Part shown: piece by piece, positions 23,746-32,453 of the stretch
How the letters are laid out: the number at the start of each line of letters is the position of its first letter
Numbering within the stretch: position 1 is the stretch's first letter
NCBI GenBank assembly: GCA_012514235.1
Contig: JAAZAR010000164.1
Span: 1 to 44,168 of the forward strand
Source of the DNA: Actinomycetota bacterium
GTDB lineage: Bacteria > Actinomycetota > Thermoleophilia > UBA2241
Reading direction: 5' to 3'
DNA length: 44,168 nt
The notes under the pieces: generated by a model
The model's database searches: none
What the model was told of the DNA's origin: nothing
What the model saw: only the letters and a program-made list of their open reading frames with translations
Position numbers and translations under genes: made by a program

Positions 23746-25260
23746 TCAGGCGGAGGGCAGATCGGCGATCCGCTCGACGGCATCCATGTCGAGATGCGCC
23801 TCGACGTGCGCAGTGAGGCGGTCGATGTCGTCGACGGTCGGCTCGGCCGGGTCGCGAGACGGCAGGCCGCGCGCGGCGCGCAGGGCGTTCAAGAACGCGG
23901 CGCGCGCCTCGGGATGGTCGAAGATCCCGTGCAGGTAGGTGCCGCACACGGCGCCGGCCAGAGCGCCGTCAGGGCGCTCCTCGCCGGAGCCGGTCGTCCG
24001 GAGCCGCAGCAGCGGCCGTGAGCCCCGACCGAGGACGGTCCGACCCATGTGGATCTCGTAGCCGCTCACGGCCACGCCCGGAGAGCCCAAGGGGCAGGCC
24101 GCGGCCACGACCCCCTCGGCCTGCAGCGTCCGCTTCTCGGAGGCGAACGTGGTCTCCACGTCGAGCAGGCCGAGTCCCTCGACCGCGTCGCAGGACGACT
24201 CGACGCGGCCGGGGTCCAGGATGCGGCGACCCAGCATCTGGTAGCCGCCGCAGATGCCGACGACCGGCGTCCCGGCCGCCGCCGCTGCCCGGAGCGCCGC
24301 CGAGAGGCCCGTACGCCTGAGCCACTGCAGATCGGCGATCGTGCTCTTCGATCCCGGCAGCACGATCGCGTCCGAGCCCGCGATCTCTCGTGCCGAACCG
24401 ACGAATCGCAGGTCCACGTCCGGCTCCGCCGCCAGCGCATCGGCGTCGGTGAAGTTGCTGATGAACGGCAGCCTGACCACGGCGACTCGCAGAGGCGCGC
24501 CGGGCCTGCCGGACCGGCCCGGTCGGGCGACGGTGACGGAGTCCTCTTCGTCGCCCCGCCACTCCTCCAGGTACGGCACGACGCCGAGCGTCGGGACGGC
24601 CGTCCTCTCCTGCAAGGTCCGGATGCCGGCATCGAGCTGAGCGGCGTCGCCACGGAACTTGTTGATGACGAACCCCGCAAGGAGCGCACGCTCCTCCGCA
24701 GCGAACAGCTCGACGTGACCCAGGAGGCTGGCGAAGACGCCGCCGAGCTCGATGTCTCCGACCAGCAGCACGGGAGCGTGCACCTCCAGAGCGACGCGCA
24801 TGTTCGCGATGTCGTAGCTGCGCAGGTTCACCTCGGCGGAGCTGCCGGCGCCTTCGACCACGACCAGGTCGTTGGCCGCGCGCAACCGGTCGAGCGCGGC
24901 GGTCACCACCGGCCAGACCTGGTCCTGGTACGCGTGATACTCCCGGACGGTCATGTGACCGACCGCCCTGCCCAGCACGACGACCTGGCTGACCTCGCCG
25001 GAGCTCGGCTTCAGAAGCACCGGGTTCATGTCGACGTGGGGGTCGAGGCCGGCCGCGCGTGCCTGGTACACCTGCGCGCGGCCCATCTCCCCGCCCTCCG
25101 GCGTGACGAACGAGTTGAGCGACATGTTCTGCGCCTTGAACGGGGCGACCCGGCAGCCGCGGCGAGCGAAGCTGCGACAGAGCGCGGCTGCGAGCACCGT
25201 CTTGCCGGCGTGGGACGAGGTGCCCTGCAGCATGAGCACGCGTGCCCGCTGCGTCGTCAT
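23746..25260 (-). CDS. cobQ: Cobyric acid synthase (glutamine-hydrolysing)
   Basis: 504 residues. It amidates four side chains (b, d, e and g) of adenosylcobyrinic acid a,c-diamide using glutamine and ATP. The N-terminal dethiobiotin-synthetase-like domain has GTSSHAGKT (13-21) and KAQNMSLNSFVT (42-53). The C-terminal class I glutaminase domain has the nucleophile Cys337 (VGICGGYQMLG) and His443 (YLHGIFDHP). ATG 25260 overlaps the upstream gene's stop (ATGA). Last gene of the riboswitch-headed cob operon. Its presence means the cell can use corrinoids that lack the full set of amides, or makes the ring with genes outside this window. Confidence 0.93.
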   Translation of the reverse strand: MTTQRARVLMLQGTSSHAGKTVLAAALCRSFARRGCRVAPFKAQNMSLNSFVTPEGGEMGRAQVYQARAAGLDPHVDMNPVLLKPSSGEVSQVVVLGRAVGHMTVREYHAYQDQVWPVVTAALDRLRAANDLVVVEGAGSSAEVNLRSYDIANMRVALEVHAPVLLVGDIELGGVFASLLGHVELFAAEERALLAGFVINKFRGDAAQLDAGIRTLQERTAVPTLGVVPYLEEWRGDEEDSVTVARPGRSGRPGAPLRVAVVRLPFISNFTDADALAAEPDVDLRFVGSAREIAGSDAIVLPGSKSTIADLQWLRRTGLSAALRAAAAAGTPVVGICGGYQMLGRRILDPGRVESSCDAVEGLGLLDVETTFASEKRTLQAEGVVAAACPLGSPGVAVSGYEIHMGRTVLGRGSRPLLRLRTTGSGEERPDGALAGAVCGTYLHGIFDHPEARAAFLNALRAARGLPSRDPAEPTVDDIDRLTAHVEAHLDMDAVERIADLPSA

Positions 25261-26408
25261 CAGCCTGCAGCGGGCGGCGTGAGCTCCGAGAACGACGCCA
25301 GGAGCAGGTCGTTCTGCTCGGGGTGCCGCGGACTCACGCGGACGTGGGCCGGCAGCCCGAACGAGGTGCAGTCCCGCACCAGCCGGCCCCGGACCAGCAG
25401 GTCGCGGCGCAGACGCGCCGCGTCGCCGGCGTGGATGAGGAAGAACCCGGCGGTGGTGGGCTCGACGGTCCAGCCCTGGTCGCGCAGGCCGGCGGCGAGG
25501 CGGTCGCGCTCGGCGACGAGCAGCGCGATCGACCGCTCGTGGTGCTCGAGGTCCGCCAGCGCCGCCACGCCGGCCCTCTGGGCGCAGGCGTTGACGCTCC
25601 AGGGGGCGGCCGCGGCACGCAGCGCGGCGGCCACCTCGGGAGCGGCGACCGCGTGGCCCAGCCGCAGGCCGGCGAGTCCCCAGTACTTGGTCATGGAGTG
25701 CAGGACGACGAGGTTGCCGGCCTCGAGCGACCCGCGCTCCCACTGCGGCTCGGGGAGGAGATCGCAGTAGGCCTCGTCGAGGACGAACAGCGTCCCGGGG
25801 TGATCGGCGACGAGAGCCGCGGTGAGCGCCGGCTTCAGAGCGGCTCCGGTCGGGTTGTTGGGCGAGCAGAGCCAGCAGAGGCGCGGGCGGAATCTGGCGA
25901 GGGCGTCACGGAGGGCGGGCGCGTCGCAGAAGAAGCCCGCCCCCGGCCCGGCGTGCGTCAGCGGCACGCGCTCCAGCCTGGCCCCGGCGAGCGCCGTGGC
26001 GACCTCGCACTCGCCGAACACCGGCGCCAGCGCGAGAGCCACGTCGCCCGGCTCGAGAGCCAGCTGCGCCAGCAGCCTGATGAGCTCCGTGCTGCCGTTG
26101 CCGCACACGACCTGTCCGGGATCGACGCCGTGGCGCGCGGCCAGCGCCTCCGCGAGCTCGGTGGCTCGCGGGTCTGGGTACGCGTCGAGCACGGCGCCCG
26201 CGACCGCGGCGGCCACACCCGGCGCCGCCCCCAAGGGCGACTGATTGGAGCTGAAGTCGACGATCGCGCCGGGGTCGACTCCTTCCGCCCGCAGCGCCGA
26301 CGGGTCGACGGCGCCGTGGACCGAGGCCGCGACGTGCCGCAGAAGCCTCCGGGGAGGGACGCCTGTCTGGCCGGCCGCCGTGTCGGTCCTGCCGGTCGAG
26401 GCACTCAT
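25260..26408 (-). CDS. cobD: L-threonine-O-3-phosphate decarboxylase / HisC-like aminotransferase
   Basis: A 382-residue fold-type I PLP enzyme from ATG 26408 (the open frame beyond is a shadow of cbiB). Key sites are DFSSNQSPLG (51-60), CSPNNPTG (181-188), LDEAY (210-214) and the PLP lysine Lys241 in SMTKYWGLAGLRLG. In Salmonella CobD decarboxylates threonine phosphate to (R)-1-amino-2-propanol phosphate, the arm that CbiB attaches; histidinol-phosphate aminotransferase is the near relative. The setting between cbiB and cobQ, with 4-base overlaps on both sides, supports the cobamide role. No threonine kinase (PduX) is in the window. Confidence 0.88.
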   Translation of the reverse strand: MSASTGRTDTAAGQTGVPPRRLLRHVAASVHGAVDPSALRAEGVDPGAIVDFSSNQSPLGAAPGVAAAVAGAVLDAYPDPRATELAEALAARHGVDPGQVVCGNGSTELIRLLAQLALEPGDVALALAPVFGECEVATALAGARLERVPLTHAGPGAGFFCDAPALRDALARFRPRLCWLCSPNNPTGAALKPALTAALVADHPGTLFVLDEAYCDLLPEPQWERGSLEAGNLVVLHSMTKYWGLAGLRLGHAVAAPEVAAALRAAAAPWSVNACAQRAGVAALADLEHHERSIALLVAERDRLAAGLRDQGWTVEPTTAGFFLIHAGDAARLRRDLLVRGRLVRDCTSFGLPAHVRVSPRHPEQNDLLLASFSELTPPAAG

Positions 26409-27355
26409 CCCCTCACCGCCCAGTCGAGCGCCGCGGTGAGGCCGGCGGCGAGCGCGACGGCCGCGCCGCCGGCCGACCACACGCGCCAGACGGCGTCGTC
26501 GATCACGTCCGCCGTCAGCGGACGCACAGCCTCTCCGAGGGCGTAGGCGCCAGGCTTCTGAAGCCGCACCCCCAGGCTCCCGGCCATCGTCGCGATGGCG
26601 AGCGTCTTGTTGGGCCCGTACTGCGGCTGGTGCTGGGTCCGGAACCCCCACCAGGCGCGGCCGGCCGTGCCCTTGACGACCGACACGGCGACGAGCAGCA
26701 CACCTGTGATCCGCGTCGGCACCCAGTTGGCGGCGTCGTCGCAGCGCGCCGCCGCCTTGCCGACGAACTCCCGCTCGTCCCGGTACCCGAGCATCGCGTC
26801 CATGGTGTTGACGGCGCGATAGGCGAGCGCCCCCGGCAGCCCGAACAGGGCGTAGTACAGCAGCGGGGAGACCACGCTGTCGGTGAGGTTCTCGGCAAGA
26901 GACTCGACCGTCGCCGAGACGATGAGCGGCGGGTCGAGATCGGACGAGCGGCTGACCAGAGCCGACAGGGAGGCGCGCGCGGCCGCGGTGTCGGCGGCGA
27001 GCCCGCGCTGGACGTCGCGGCCGGCGCGCACCAGCCCGCGCAACGAGAAGGTCGTCTTGAGCACGTACGCGCCCACCGGCAGGGCGACCCACCACGGGAG
27101 TCGGTCGAGGGCCAGGGTGAGCGCGAGGCCGGCGGCGACCGCCGCTCCGGCCGTCACGCCGACGATCGTCAGCCCGTAGGCGAACTCGGCGCCGGGCCGG
27201 CTGCGCGGCCGGCGCCTCTCGAGCGCGCCGACGAGCCGCCCCATCCAGACCACGGGATGCAGCATGTTCGGCGGCTCCCCGAGTGTCACGTCGATGATCC
27301 CGGCGAGCAGCACCGTCGCGAGCGCAAGACGCCAGTCGTGAGGGACGAAGACCAT
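26405..27355 (-). CDS. cbiB: Adenosylcobinamide-phosphate synthase
   Basis: A 316-residue membrane protein that joins aminopropanol phosphate to adenosylcobyric acid. Family signatures are DVTLGEPPNMLHPVVWMGR (21-39), ESLAENLTDSVVSPLLYYAL, AYRAVNTMDAMLGYRDE, and PTRITGVLL, with several hydrophobic helices. ATG at 27355 follows the phosphatase gene by 22 bases. The C-terminus overlaps cobD by 4 bases, matching the metabolic link between their products. Confidence 0.93.
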   Translation of the reverse strand: MVFVPHDWRLALATVLLAGIIDVTLGEPPNMLHPVVWMGRLVGALERRRPRSRPGAEFAYGLTIVGVTAGAAVAAGLALTLALDRLPWWVALPVGAYVLKTTFSLRGLVRAGRDVQRGLAADTAAARASLSALVSRSSDLDPPLIVSATVESLAENLTDSVVSPLLYYALFGLPGALAYRAVNTMDAMLGYRDEREFVGKAAARCDDAANWVPTRITGVLLVAVSVVKGTAGRAWWGFRTQHQPQYGPNKTLAIATMAGSLGVRLQKPGAYALGEAVRPLTADVIDDAVWRVWSAGGAAVALAAGLTAALDWAVRG

Positions 27356-27377
27356 CTGGTGGACGACGTCGCCGGCG

Positions 27378-28286
27378 TCAGGCGTCGGACGGGACGTACT
27401 GGTCGGGCTCGAGGCCGGCGAGATGCCCGGTGGCGTTGACGTATCGGATCGTCACGCAGCCGCCGGCGAACTCGATGAGGGAGACGCCGCCGTGGGTGGT
27501 GGACAGCGTCCACCACTTCTCCGGCGGCACGCCCAGGTAGTGGTTCAGGATCGCCCGGATGGGGCCGTCGTGGGCGACCAGACAGGCGCTGCCGGACCCG
27601 TTCGTCGGATGGAACCCCGTGGCGACCGCGCTGGCGTCCATGGTCTCCGGCAGTCCCTCGTCGGCCGCCATGGCATCGTCCGCCGCGACCGCCGCGGCGG
27701 CCCCCTCGAGGGCGGCCGCGTCAGCGGCGGAGGCGCCGTCGACTGCCGCCGCCGCGGCGCCGGCCCTCATCGCCTCGGCGTTGCGGTCGACGGCGCTCGC
27801 GTCGCCCTGGCTGACCGCATTGCCGCAGGAGGCGCCGGTGTCGTCCACCCCGAACGGCGCGAGGATGTCCAGCACGGCGGCGTGTGCCCGCGCCTCGAGA
27901 TGCTGGAGCGACTCCCCGTTGGGAAGGGCGGTGCGGTACGGGTCGGCGGCGAACGCGGCGGTGAGCTCGACGTCCGCCTCGAACTCCTGCCAGGGTCGTC
28001 CCTCGTAGTCGCCGAGGGAGATCTCGCGCAGCCGGGGGTCCAGGATCACCTGCGGGGCATCCGCCACGTCCGCTTCCCGCCACGCCGCGACGATGTGCTC
28101 CGCCGTCGCCCGGGCCCTCGGCAAATCGCTCGCGTACACGGGCATCGGCCCGAACGGCGCGAGCCGCTCGGCAGCCGCCCGCGCCTGGTCCTCGCCGAGC
28201 GGCGTGAGCGGGTGGTCGCTCTGCCCCATCAGCGTTCCGCCGATGTTGCCCGTGGACTGCCCGTGGCGGACGAGATACAGCTTCAT
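27378..28286 (-). CDS. cobC: Histidine phosphatase, probable alpha-ribazole phosphatase, with an Ala-rich insert
   Basis: 302 residues, against about 200 for ordinary members. The phosphatase core is complete: YLVRHGQSTGN (5-14, catalytic His8), Arg57 region (YASDLPRARATAEHI), Glu89 (LREISLGDYEG) and the second His in ACLVAHDGPIR (about 239). Between residues 148 and 232 there is an insert rich in Ala, Asp and Gly (for example ALEGAAAAVAADDAMAAD) that looks disordered. In cobamide assembly this enzyme removes the 5' phosphate of alpha-ribazole phosphate or of the final cobamide phosphate. ATG with GGGAG upstream. Confidence 0.85.
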   Translation of the reverse strand: MKLYLVRHGQSTGNIGGTLMGQSDHPLTPLGEDQARAAAERLAPFGPMPVYASDLPRARATAEHIVAAWREADVADAPQVILDPRLREISLGDYEGRPWQEFEADVELTAAFAADPYRTALPNGESLQHLEARAHAAVLDILAPFGVDDTGASCGNAVSQGDASAVDRNAEAMRAGAAAAAVDGASAADAAALEGAAAAVAADDAMAADEGLPETMDASAVATGFHPTNGSGSACLVAHDGPIRAILNHYLGVPPEKWWTLSTTHGGVSLIEFAGGCVTIRYVNATGHLAGLEPDQYVPSDA

Positions 28287-28311
28287 GCGGACTCCCGGAC
28301 CCTGGTTCGCT

Positions 28312-29118
28312 TCATGGTGTGATGCCCGCGATCGCGCAGCCGGCGACCAGCGCCGCTGCCTCGGCGAGCTCTATCCCCATACCGTACACGTCGCCGGTCT
28401 GGCCGCCGAGCCGCTTCGCCACGGCGGCCTGCACGCCCAAGGCGACGCCCATCGCGACGGCCGCCACGACGAGGCCGGCGTACCAGGAGCCGGCCGCGCC
28501 GGCCCACAGGCCGGCCAGACCGGCGACGACCACGCCGGCCAGCAGCAGGCCTCCGGCCAGCTGCAGCGGGCCCGGCGTGCGGTCGCGTGTGAACGCCTCA
28601 CCGGTGCCGGCCGGGCGCGCGTAGGGCCACCAGTACACGTCCAGCGCCGGGAGCGTGCGCGCCGCGCACCAGCCGGCGAGCAGCGGCGCGGCGGCGTCGG
28701 CGCGCGTGAGCGCGCCGAGGGCCACGATCTTCAGCACGAGCAGCAGGACCGCGGCGGCCACGCCCATGGCGCCAACGTTGTGGTCCTTCATGATCTCGAG
28801 CGCCCGCTCCCGTGGGGCGCCGCTCAAGACCCCGTCGGCGGTGTCCATGAGGCCGTCGAGGTGCAACCCGCGTGTGAGGAGGGCGAGCAGGATGATCACC
28901 AGCGCGGCCGCCACCAGGCCGGGCAGGCACGACACCAGCCCCGCATAGACGGCCCACGCCGCCAGGCCCATGGCGAGCCCGACCAGCGGGTACCAGCCCA
29001 TGCTGCCCCACAGGTCGCCCGGGTCGACGTCGCCCTCGACCTTGAGCGGCACGCCGGTGAGGAACGTGACGGCGAGCGTGAGTCGCCGGCCGGCCACGCC
29101 GCCTCTCGCCTCAGTCAC
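28312..29118 (-). CDS. cobS: Adenosylcobinamide-GDP ribazoletransferase (cobalamin synthase)
   Basis: A 268-residue integral membrane enzyme joining adenosylcobinamide-GDP to alpha-ribazole or its phosphate. Diagnostic motif RGLHLDGLMDTADG (83-96) supplies the Mg-binding aspartates, followed by RERALEIMKDHNVGAMG. The rest alternates hydrophobic helices, ending TGDVYGMGIELAEAAALV. GTG start at 29118. It is 67 bases downstream of cobT and 25 upstream of the phosphatase. Confidence 0.93.
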   Translation of the reverse strand: MTEARGGVAGRRLTLAVTFLTGVPLKVEGDVDPGDLWGSMGWYPLVGLAMGLAAWAVYAGLVSCLPGLVAAALVIILLALLTRGLHLDGLMDTADGVLSGAPRERALEIMKDHNVGAMGVAAAVLLLVLKIVALGALTRADAAAPLLAGWCAARTLPALDVYWWPYARPAGTGEAFTRDRTPGPLQLAGGLLLAGVVVAGLAGLWAGAAGSWYAGLVVAAVAMGVALGVQAAVAKRLGGQTGDVYGMGIELAEAAALVAGCAIAGITP

Positions 29119-29185
29119 TGCCGCCCCCGATCCTCGTCTCGTCAGGTGCCGTCATCAGCCTTGCCCGCTCGTCTCCTTCCGCAGC

Positions 29186-30268
29186 CTACCGCTTCAGCTC
29201 GGCGTCGGCCTCGCTGGGATCGCCCGCCACGCCGGCGCTCTCGAACGTGGCCATCTCGCTCAGGATGCGCGCGGAGGCCTCGATGATGCTCATCGAGAGC
29301 GCCGCGCCCGTCCCCTCGCCCAGGCGCATCTGCAGGTCGAACAGCGGTACCAGACCCAGCTCGTCGAGCACCACCTGGTGCCCGATCTCGATACTCACAT
29401 GGCTGGGCAGGATGTAGTCCACGCACTCGTGACAGAGACGCACGGCCGCCAGCGCCGCAGCGGCGCTGATGAAGCCGTCCATCACCACCGGGAGCCTGTG
29501 CGCCGCGCCGCCCAGGAAGACGCCGGTCATGCCGGCGATGTCCAGACCGCCGACCTTGGCGAGCACGTCGATCGGGTCGAGCCGGTCCGGCTGGTTGACG
29601 GCGATGGCCTTCTCGATGGTGGTCACCTTGCCGATCAGCGCCTCCTGGGTGATGCCGGTACCGCGGCCCGTGACGCGCGCCGGCGCCTCGCCGCTCAGCA
29701 CGGCGATCACGGCGGACGCAGCGGTGGTGTTGCCGATGCCGACCTCGCCGGTGGCGAGGATGTCGAGGCCCTTCTCCATCTCCTCCTCGACCAGCCGGAT
29801 GCCGCTCTCGACCGCCCGGATCGCCTCGTCGCGCGTCATCGCCGGCCCCTGCGCCATGTTCGCCGTGCCCATGCGGATCTTGTCGTGCCGGATGTCCGCC
29901 GCGCCGAGGTCCGCGTTGACGCCGAGGTCGGTGACGACGACGCGGGCGCCGACATGCCGCCCGATGACGTTGATGCCGGCCCCGCCGGCGACCATGTTGA
30001 GCACCATCGCCGGCGTGACCTCGGCCGGGAAGGCGCTGACGCCCTCCGCGACGACGCCGTGGTCTGCCGCCATCACGGCGATCGCCTTGTCGGCGATGAC
30101 CGGCTGCTCCTTGCCCTGGATGCCGGCGAGCTGGATGGAGAGCGTCTCGAGACGTCCGAGGGCCTTCGGCGGCTTGGTGAGCTGGAGTTGACGGGCCTCC
30201 GCCGCCCGCATGGCGTCGGCATCGAGCGGGCCGATGAGGGCGATGGTGCGGTCGAGCAGGTCGGTCAC
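29186..30268 (-). CDS. cobT: Nicotinate-nucleotide-dimethylbenzimidazole phosphoribosyltransferase
   Basis: 360 residues from GTG 30268 with AAGGAG upstream. The frame is open far upstream, but that is the shadow of cobU. CobT activates the lower-ligand base by transferring phosphoribose from nicotinate mononucleotide. The sequence has TKPPKALGRLE (31-41), VMAADHGVVAEGVSAFP (65-81), GEVGIGNTTAAS, and the catalytic glutamate Glu318 in RLGEGTGAAL. The base it uses (DMB, adenine or another) cannot be told from sequence; no bluB or bza genes are in the window. Start and cobU stop overlap (GTGA). Confidence 0.93.
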   Translation of the reverse strand: MTDLLDRTIALIGPLDADAMRAAEARQLQLTKPPKALGRLETLSIQLAGIQGKEQPVIADKAIAVMAADHGVVAEGVSAFPAEVTPAMVLNMVAGGAGINVIGRHVGARVVVTDLGVNADLGAADIRHDKIRMGTANMAQGPAMTRDEAIRAVESGIRLVEEEMEKGLDILATGEVGIGNTTAASAVIAVLSGEAPARVTGRGTGITQEALIGKVTTIEKAIAVNQPDRLDPIDVLAKVGGLDIAGMTGVFLGGAAHRLPVVMDGFISAAAALAAVRLCHECVDYILPSHVSIEIGHQVVLDELGLVPLFDLQMRLGEGTGAALSMSIIEASARILSEMATFESAGVAGDPSEADAELKR

Positions 30269-31038
30269 TGTGGCTCCTTCGGGAGTGAGGGCTGATCGCC
30301 GGAACGACTTGAGGACGCGCCGCCGGCGACCGCGAGCGGTCCGGCCGACAGCGCCTTGACGTCGAGAGGGTAGCCCGAGACGAGCAGGTAGAGCCCGTCG
30401 GCGTCCCGGGCGAGGCGCTGGTTCGCCCAGCCGAGCTGGTCGCGATAGAGGCGGGCGAGCGGGTACTCGGGGACGACGCCGAGCCCGACTTCGTTGGTCA
30501 CGGCGACGAGGACGGCGCCGGTCTCGACCACGGCACGGACGAGGGCGTCGACGGCGGCCGTGACACGCGCCGCCGCGGCGCGCTCCTCGGTCGCCGGCAG
30601 CAGGTCCTTGTCGTAGTTGTAGCTGCCCTCCGGCGGCTCGCTGCCGCCGAGCGCGCCGTCCTGGAACAGCAGGTTGGCCACCCACAGGGTGACGCAGTCG
30701 AGAAGGACGACGGGGGGAGCGGAGCCTTCGGTCGCGGTGCCCGCGGCTGCTGCGCCTCCGGCGCCGGCACGGGCGCCGGCCGCCCGCACGGCGGCGGCCA
30801 CCTCGATCGGGCACTCCACCGTGGTCCACGTCGCGGGGCGCGAGGTCTGATGGGCGCGCACGCGCTGCACCATCTCCTCGTCGTACGTCTGTGAGGTGGC
30901 GAGGTACGTGACCCGGCCGCCGGACGGCTCGGCCAGCTGCGCCGCGAGCCTCTCCGCGTACGTGCTCTTGCCGCTGCGCGCGCCGCCGGTGACAAGGATG
31001 AGTCGGCCGCGAGTCGGCCGGTCGCTGGCTGTGTCCAC
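30265..31038 (-). CDS. cobU: Adenosylcobinamide kinase / phosphate guanylyltransferase
   Basis: 257 residues from GTG 31038, chosen for GGGAGGG just upstream and because the P-loop domain begins at once (LILVTGGARSGKSTYAE, P-loop 18-25). RVRAHQTSRPATW (59-71) is the region of the guanylylated histidine (His63), and VTNEVGLGVVPEYPLAR is the conserved C-terminal motif. There is a Gly/Ala-rich insert at about 85-107. It is about 65 residues longer than typical CobU. First gene of the seven-gene cob operon, directly behind a cobalamin riboswitch. Confidence 0.92.
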   Translation of the reverse strand: MDTASDRPTRGRLILVTGGARSGKSTYAERLAAQLAEPSGGRVTYLATSQTYDEEMVQRVRAHQTSRPATWTTVECPIEVAAAVRAAGARAGAGGAAAAGTATEGSAPPVVLLDCVTLWVANLLFQDGALGGSEPPEGSYNYDKDLLPATEERAAAARVTAAVDALVRAVVETGAVLVAVTNEVGLGVVPEYPLARLYRDQLGWANQRLARDADGLYLLVSGYPLDVKALSAGPLAVAGGASSSRSGDQPSLPKEPQ

Positions 31039-31079
31039 CGCATGCCCTCCCTCGAGGCGTTGTCGCAGTGATCGCCCAG

Positions 31080-31225
31080 CCGAGGTGTCCTGGCTCGCGC
31101 TTCGTCCTACTGACCGCGCCTTCCCGCCCGGAGGCAGTGGCGTCGTGCGGCGTTCGTCTGCGCCTACAGTTGCGGGGCAGCGCCGGCCTTCCACCGGCTT
31201 CCCAGCAGCTGGGAGATGCCCGCAC
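31080..31225 (-). promoter_or_regulatory. Cobalamin riboswitch ahead of cobU
   Basis: Read on the minus strand it has the class hallmarks in order: GGGAAGCCGGTG, GCGCTGCCCCGCAACTGTAG, GACGCCACTG (the B12-box core), GGGAAGGCGCGG and GAGCCAGGACACCT. It lies about 42 bases before the GTG of cobU, with no terminator stem in between, so ligand binding probably hides the ribosome site (translational control). Exact ends are approximate. Confidence 0.9.
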
Positions 31226-31281
31226 AGGCTACAGCCCGGGATGGAAGGAAGCAAATCGGGGGGCGGGGCGACCCGTGCGCC

Positions 31282-32424
31282 TCAGCCGGGGAGGCCTGCC
31301 TCCGAGCGGAGCCCCGCGAGGCGGGCCTCCCCGGAGCCACGACGGTCGCCGTCGCCCGCCTGGGTGGCCACCCACTCCTCCAGCTTGGCGAGGGCCGCCC
31401 CGCTCGCGACGGCCTCGCGCGCCTGCGCGAGACCGTCGCCGAGGTCGGCGGCCTGCCCCGCCACGTACAGCACGGCGGCCGCATTGAGGCAGGCGGCGTC
31501 GCAGCACGCCGCATGACCGCGGCCGCCGAGCACCTGGACGAAGCGGACGGCCTCCGAACGCAGGTCGCCGAGCGGGGCGATCTCCTCGAGCGCTGCGCGC
31601 CGCAGCCCCATGTCCTCCGGCTCGAGCGTGTAGACGTCGCAACGCCCGTCAGCGCGCCGCTCGCTGACCACGCTGGGTCCCAGCACCGAGAGCTCGTCCA
31701 TCCCGGCCTCCCTGCGGTCGTCATAGCCGTGGACGACCACCGCGTGCTCGTACCCGATCTCGAGCATCACGTCGCCGACCGGGCCGAGCAGTCCGTCGGC
31801 GTAGACCCCGCGCACGCCGTGCGTGGGACGCGCGGGGTTCGCAAGCGACGCGGCGATGTTCAGGGTGGAGCCGAACCGGATCTGGCTGAGGATGCGGCCC
31901 AGGCCGCCCGGGTGGACGGCCGGGCTCATGCCGTTGAAGATGCCGATGCCGGCGGCCGCGATGCTTCGCCCGACGGTCGCGGCGTCGCAGTCCACGTCCA
32001 CGCCGACAGCCTCGAGGATGTCGACGGCGCCGCAGGTACTGGTGAGGGCGCGCGCGCCGTGCCTGGCCACGCGCGCCCCCCGGGCGGCGGCGATCACGGC
32101 GGCGGCGGAGCTCACGTTGAAGGTCTTGAGGGCGTCCATGCCGGTGCCGGAGTTCTCGACCAGCGGGCCGGCGGCGCCCACGGACGCCACGGCAGCCGGC
32201 ACGGTGTCGAACTCCACGATCGCCTGCCAGGCGCCGGCGATCTCCTCCGGCGTCTCGCCCTTGGCGACCAGGGCGGCGAGCAGGGCTCCCTGCTGCAGGT
32301 CAGGCTGCTCGCCGAGCAGCACCTCGCGGAAGAGCTCATAGGTGCGTTCGCGCGTCAGATCCTTGCCGTCGATGAGGCGCTGGACGTCGGCGCCGAAGGC
32401 GCGGAGCGCGGTGTCGTGAGTCAT
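31282..32424 (-). CDS. TrpD-like phosphoribosyltransferase of unknown substrate
   Basis: 380 residues from ATG 32424, with GAGAGAGG upstream. Fold and motifs are those of anthranilate phosphoribosyltransferase and class II nucleoside phosphorylases: NSGTGMDALKTFNVSSAAAV (91-110, PRPP loop; TrpD normally has GTGGD), ARHGARALTSTCGAVDILEA (120-139), FNGMSPAVHPG where TrpD has its anthranilate segment, and GMDELS (241-246) carrying the Mg-binding Asp-Glu pair. No trp genes are nearby. It lies 29 bases behind a zinc dehydrogenase under a cobalamin riboswitch, so a cobamide-related substrate is suspected, such as a lower-ligand base. Ordinary TrpD is less likely given the altered loop and the context. 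Confidence 0.8.
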   Translation of the reverse strand: MTHDTALRAFGADVQRLIDGKDLTRERTYELFREVLLGEQPDLQQGALLAALVAKGETPEEIAGAWQAIVEFDTVPAAVASVGAAGPLVENSGTGMDALKTFNVSSAAAVIAAARGARVARHGARALTSTCGAVDILEAVGVDVDCDAATVGRSIAAAGIGIFNGMSPAVHPGGLGRILSQIRFGSTLNIAASLANPARPTHGVRGVYADGLLGPVGDVMLEIGYEHAVVVHGYDDRREAGMDELSVLGPSVVSERRADGRCDVYTLEPEDMGLRRAALEEIAPLGDLRSEAVRFVQVLGGRGHAACCDAACLNAAAVLYVAGQAADLGDGLAQAREAVASGAALAKLEEWVATQAGDGDRRGSGEARLAGLRSEAGLPG

Positions 32425-32453
32425 CTGTTCCTCTCTCGTACGGAAATGGCAGA

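Noticed and set aside
30265..31254. Upstream start for cobU at 31254.
   Set aside because: It would run through the cobalamin riboswitch. GTG 31038 has a strong ribosome site and gives a normal N-terminus.
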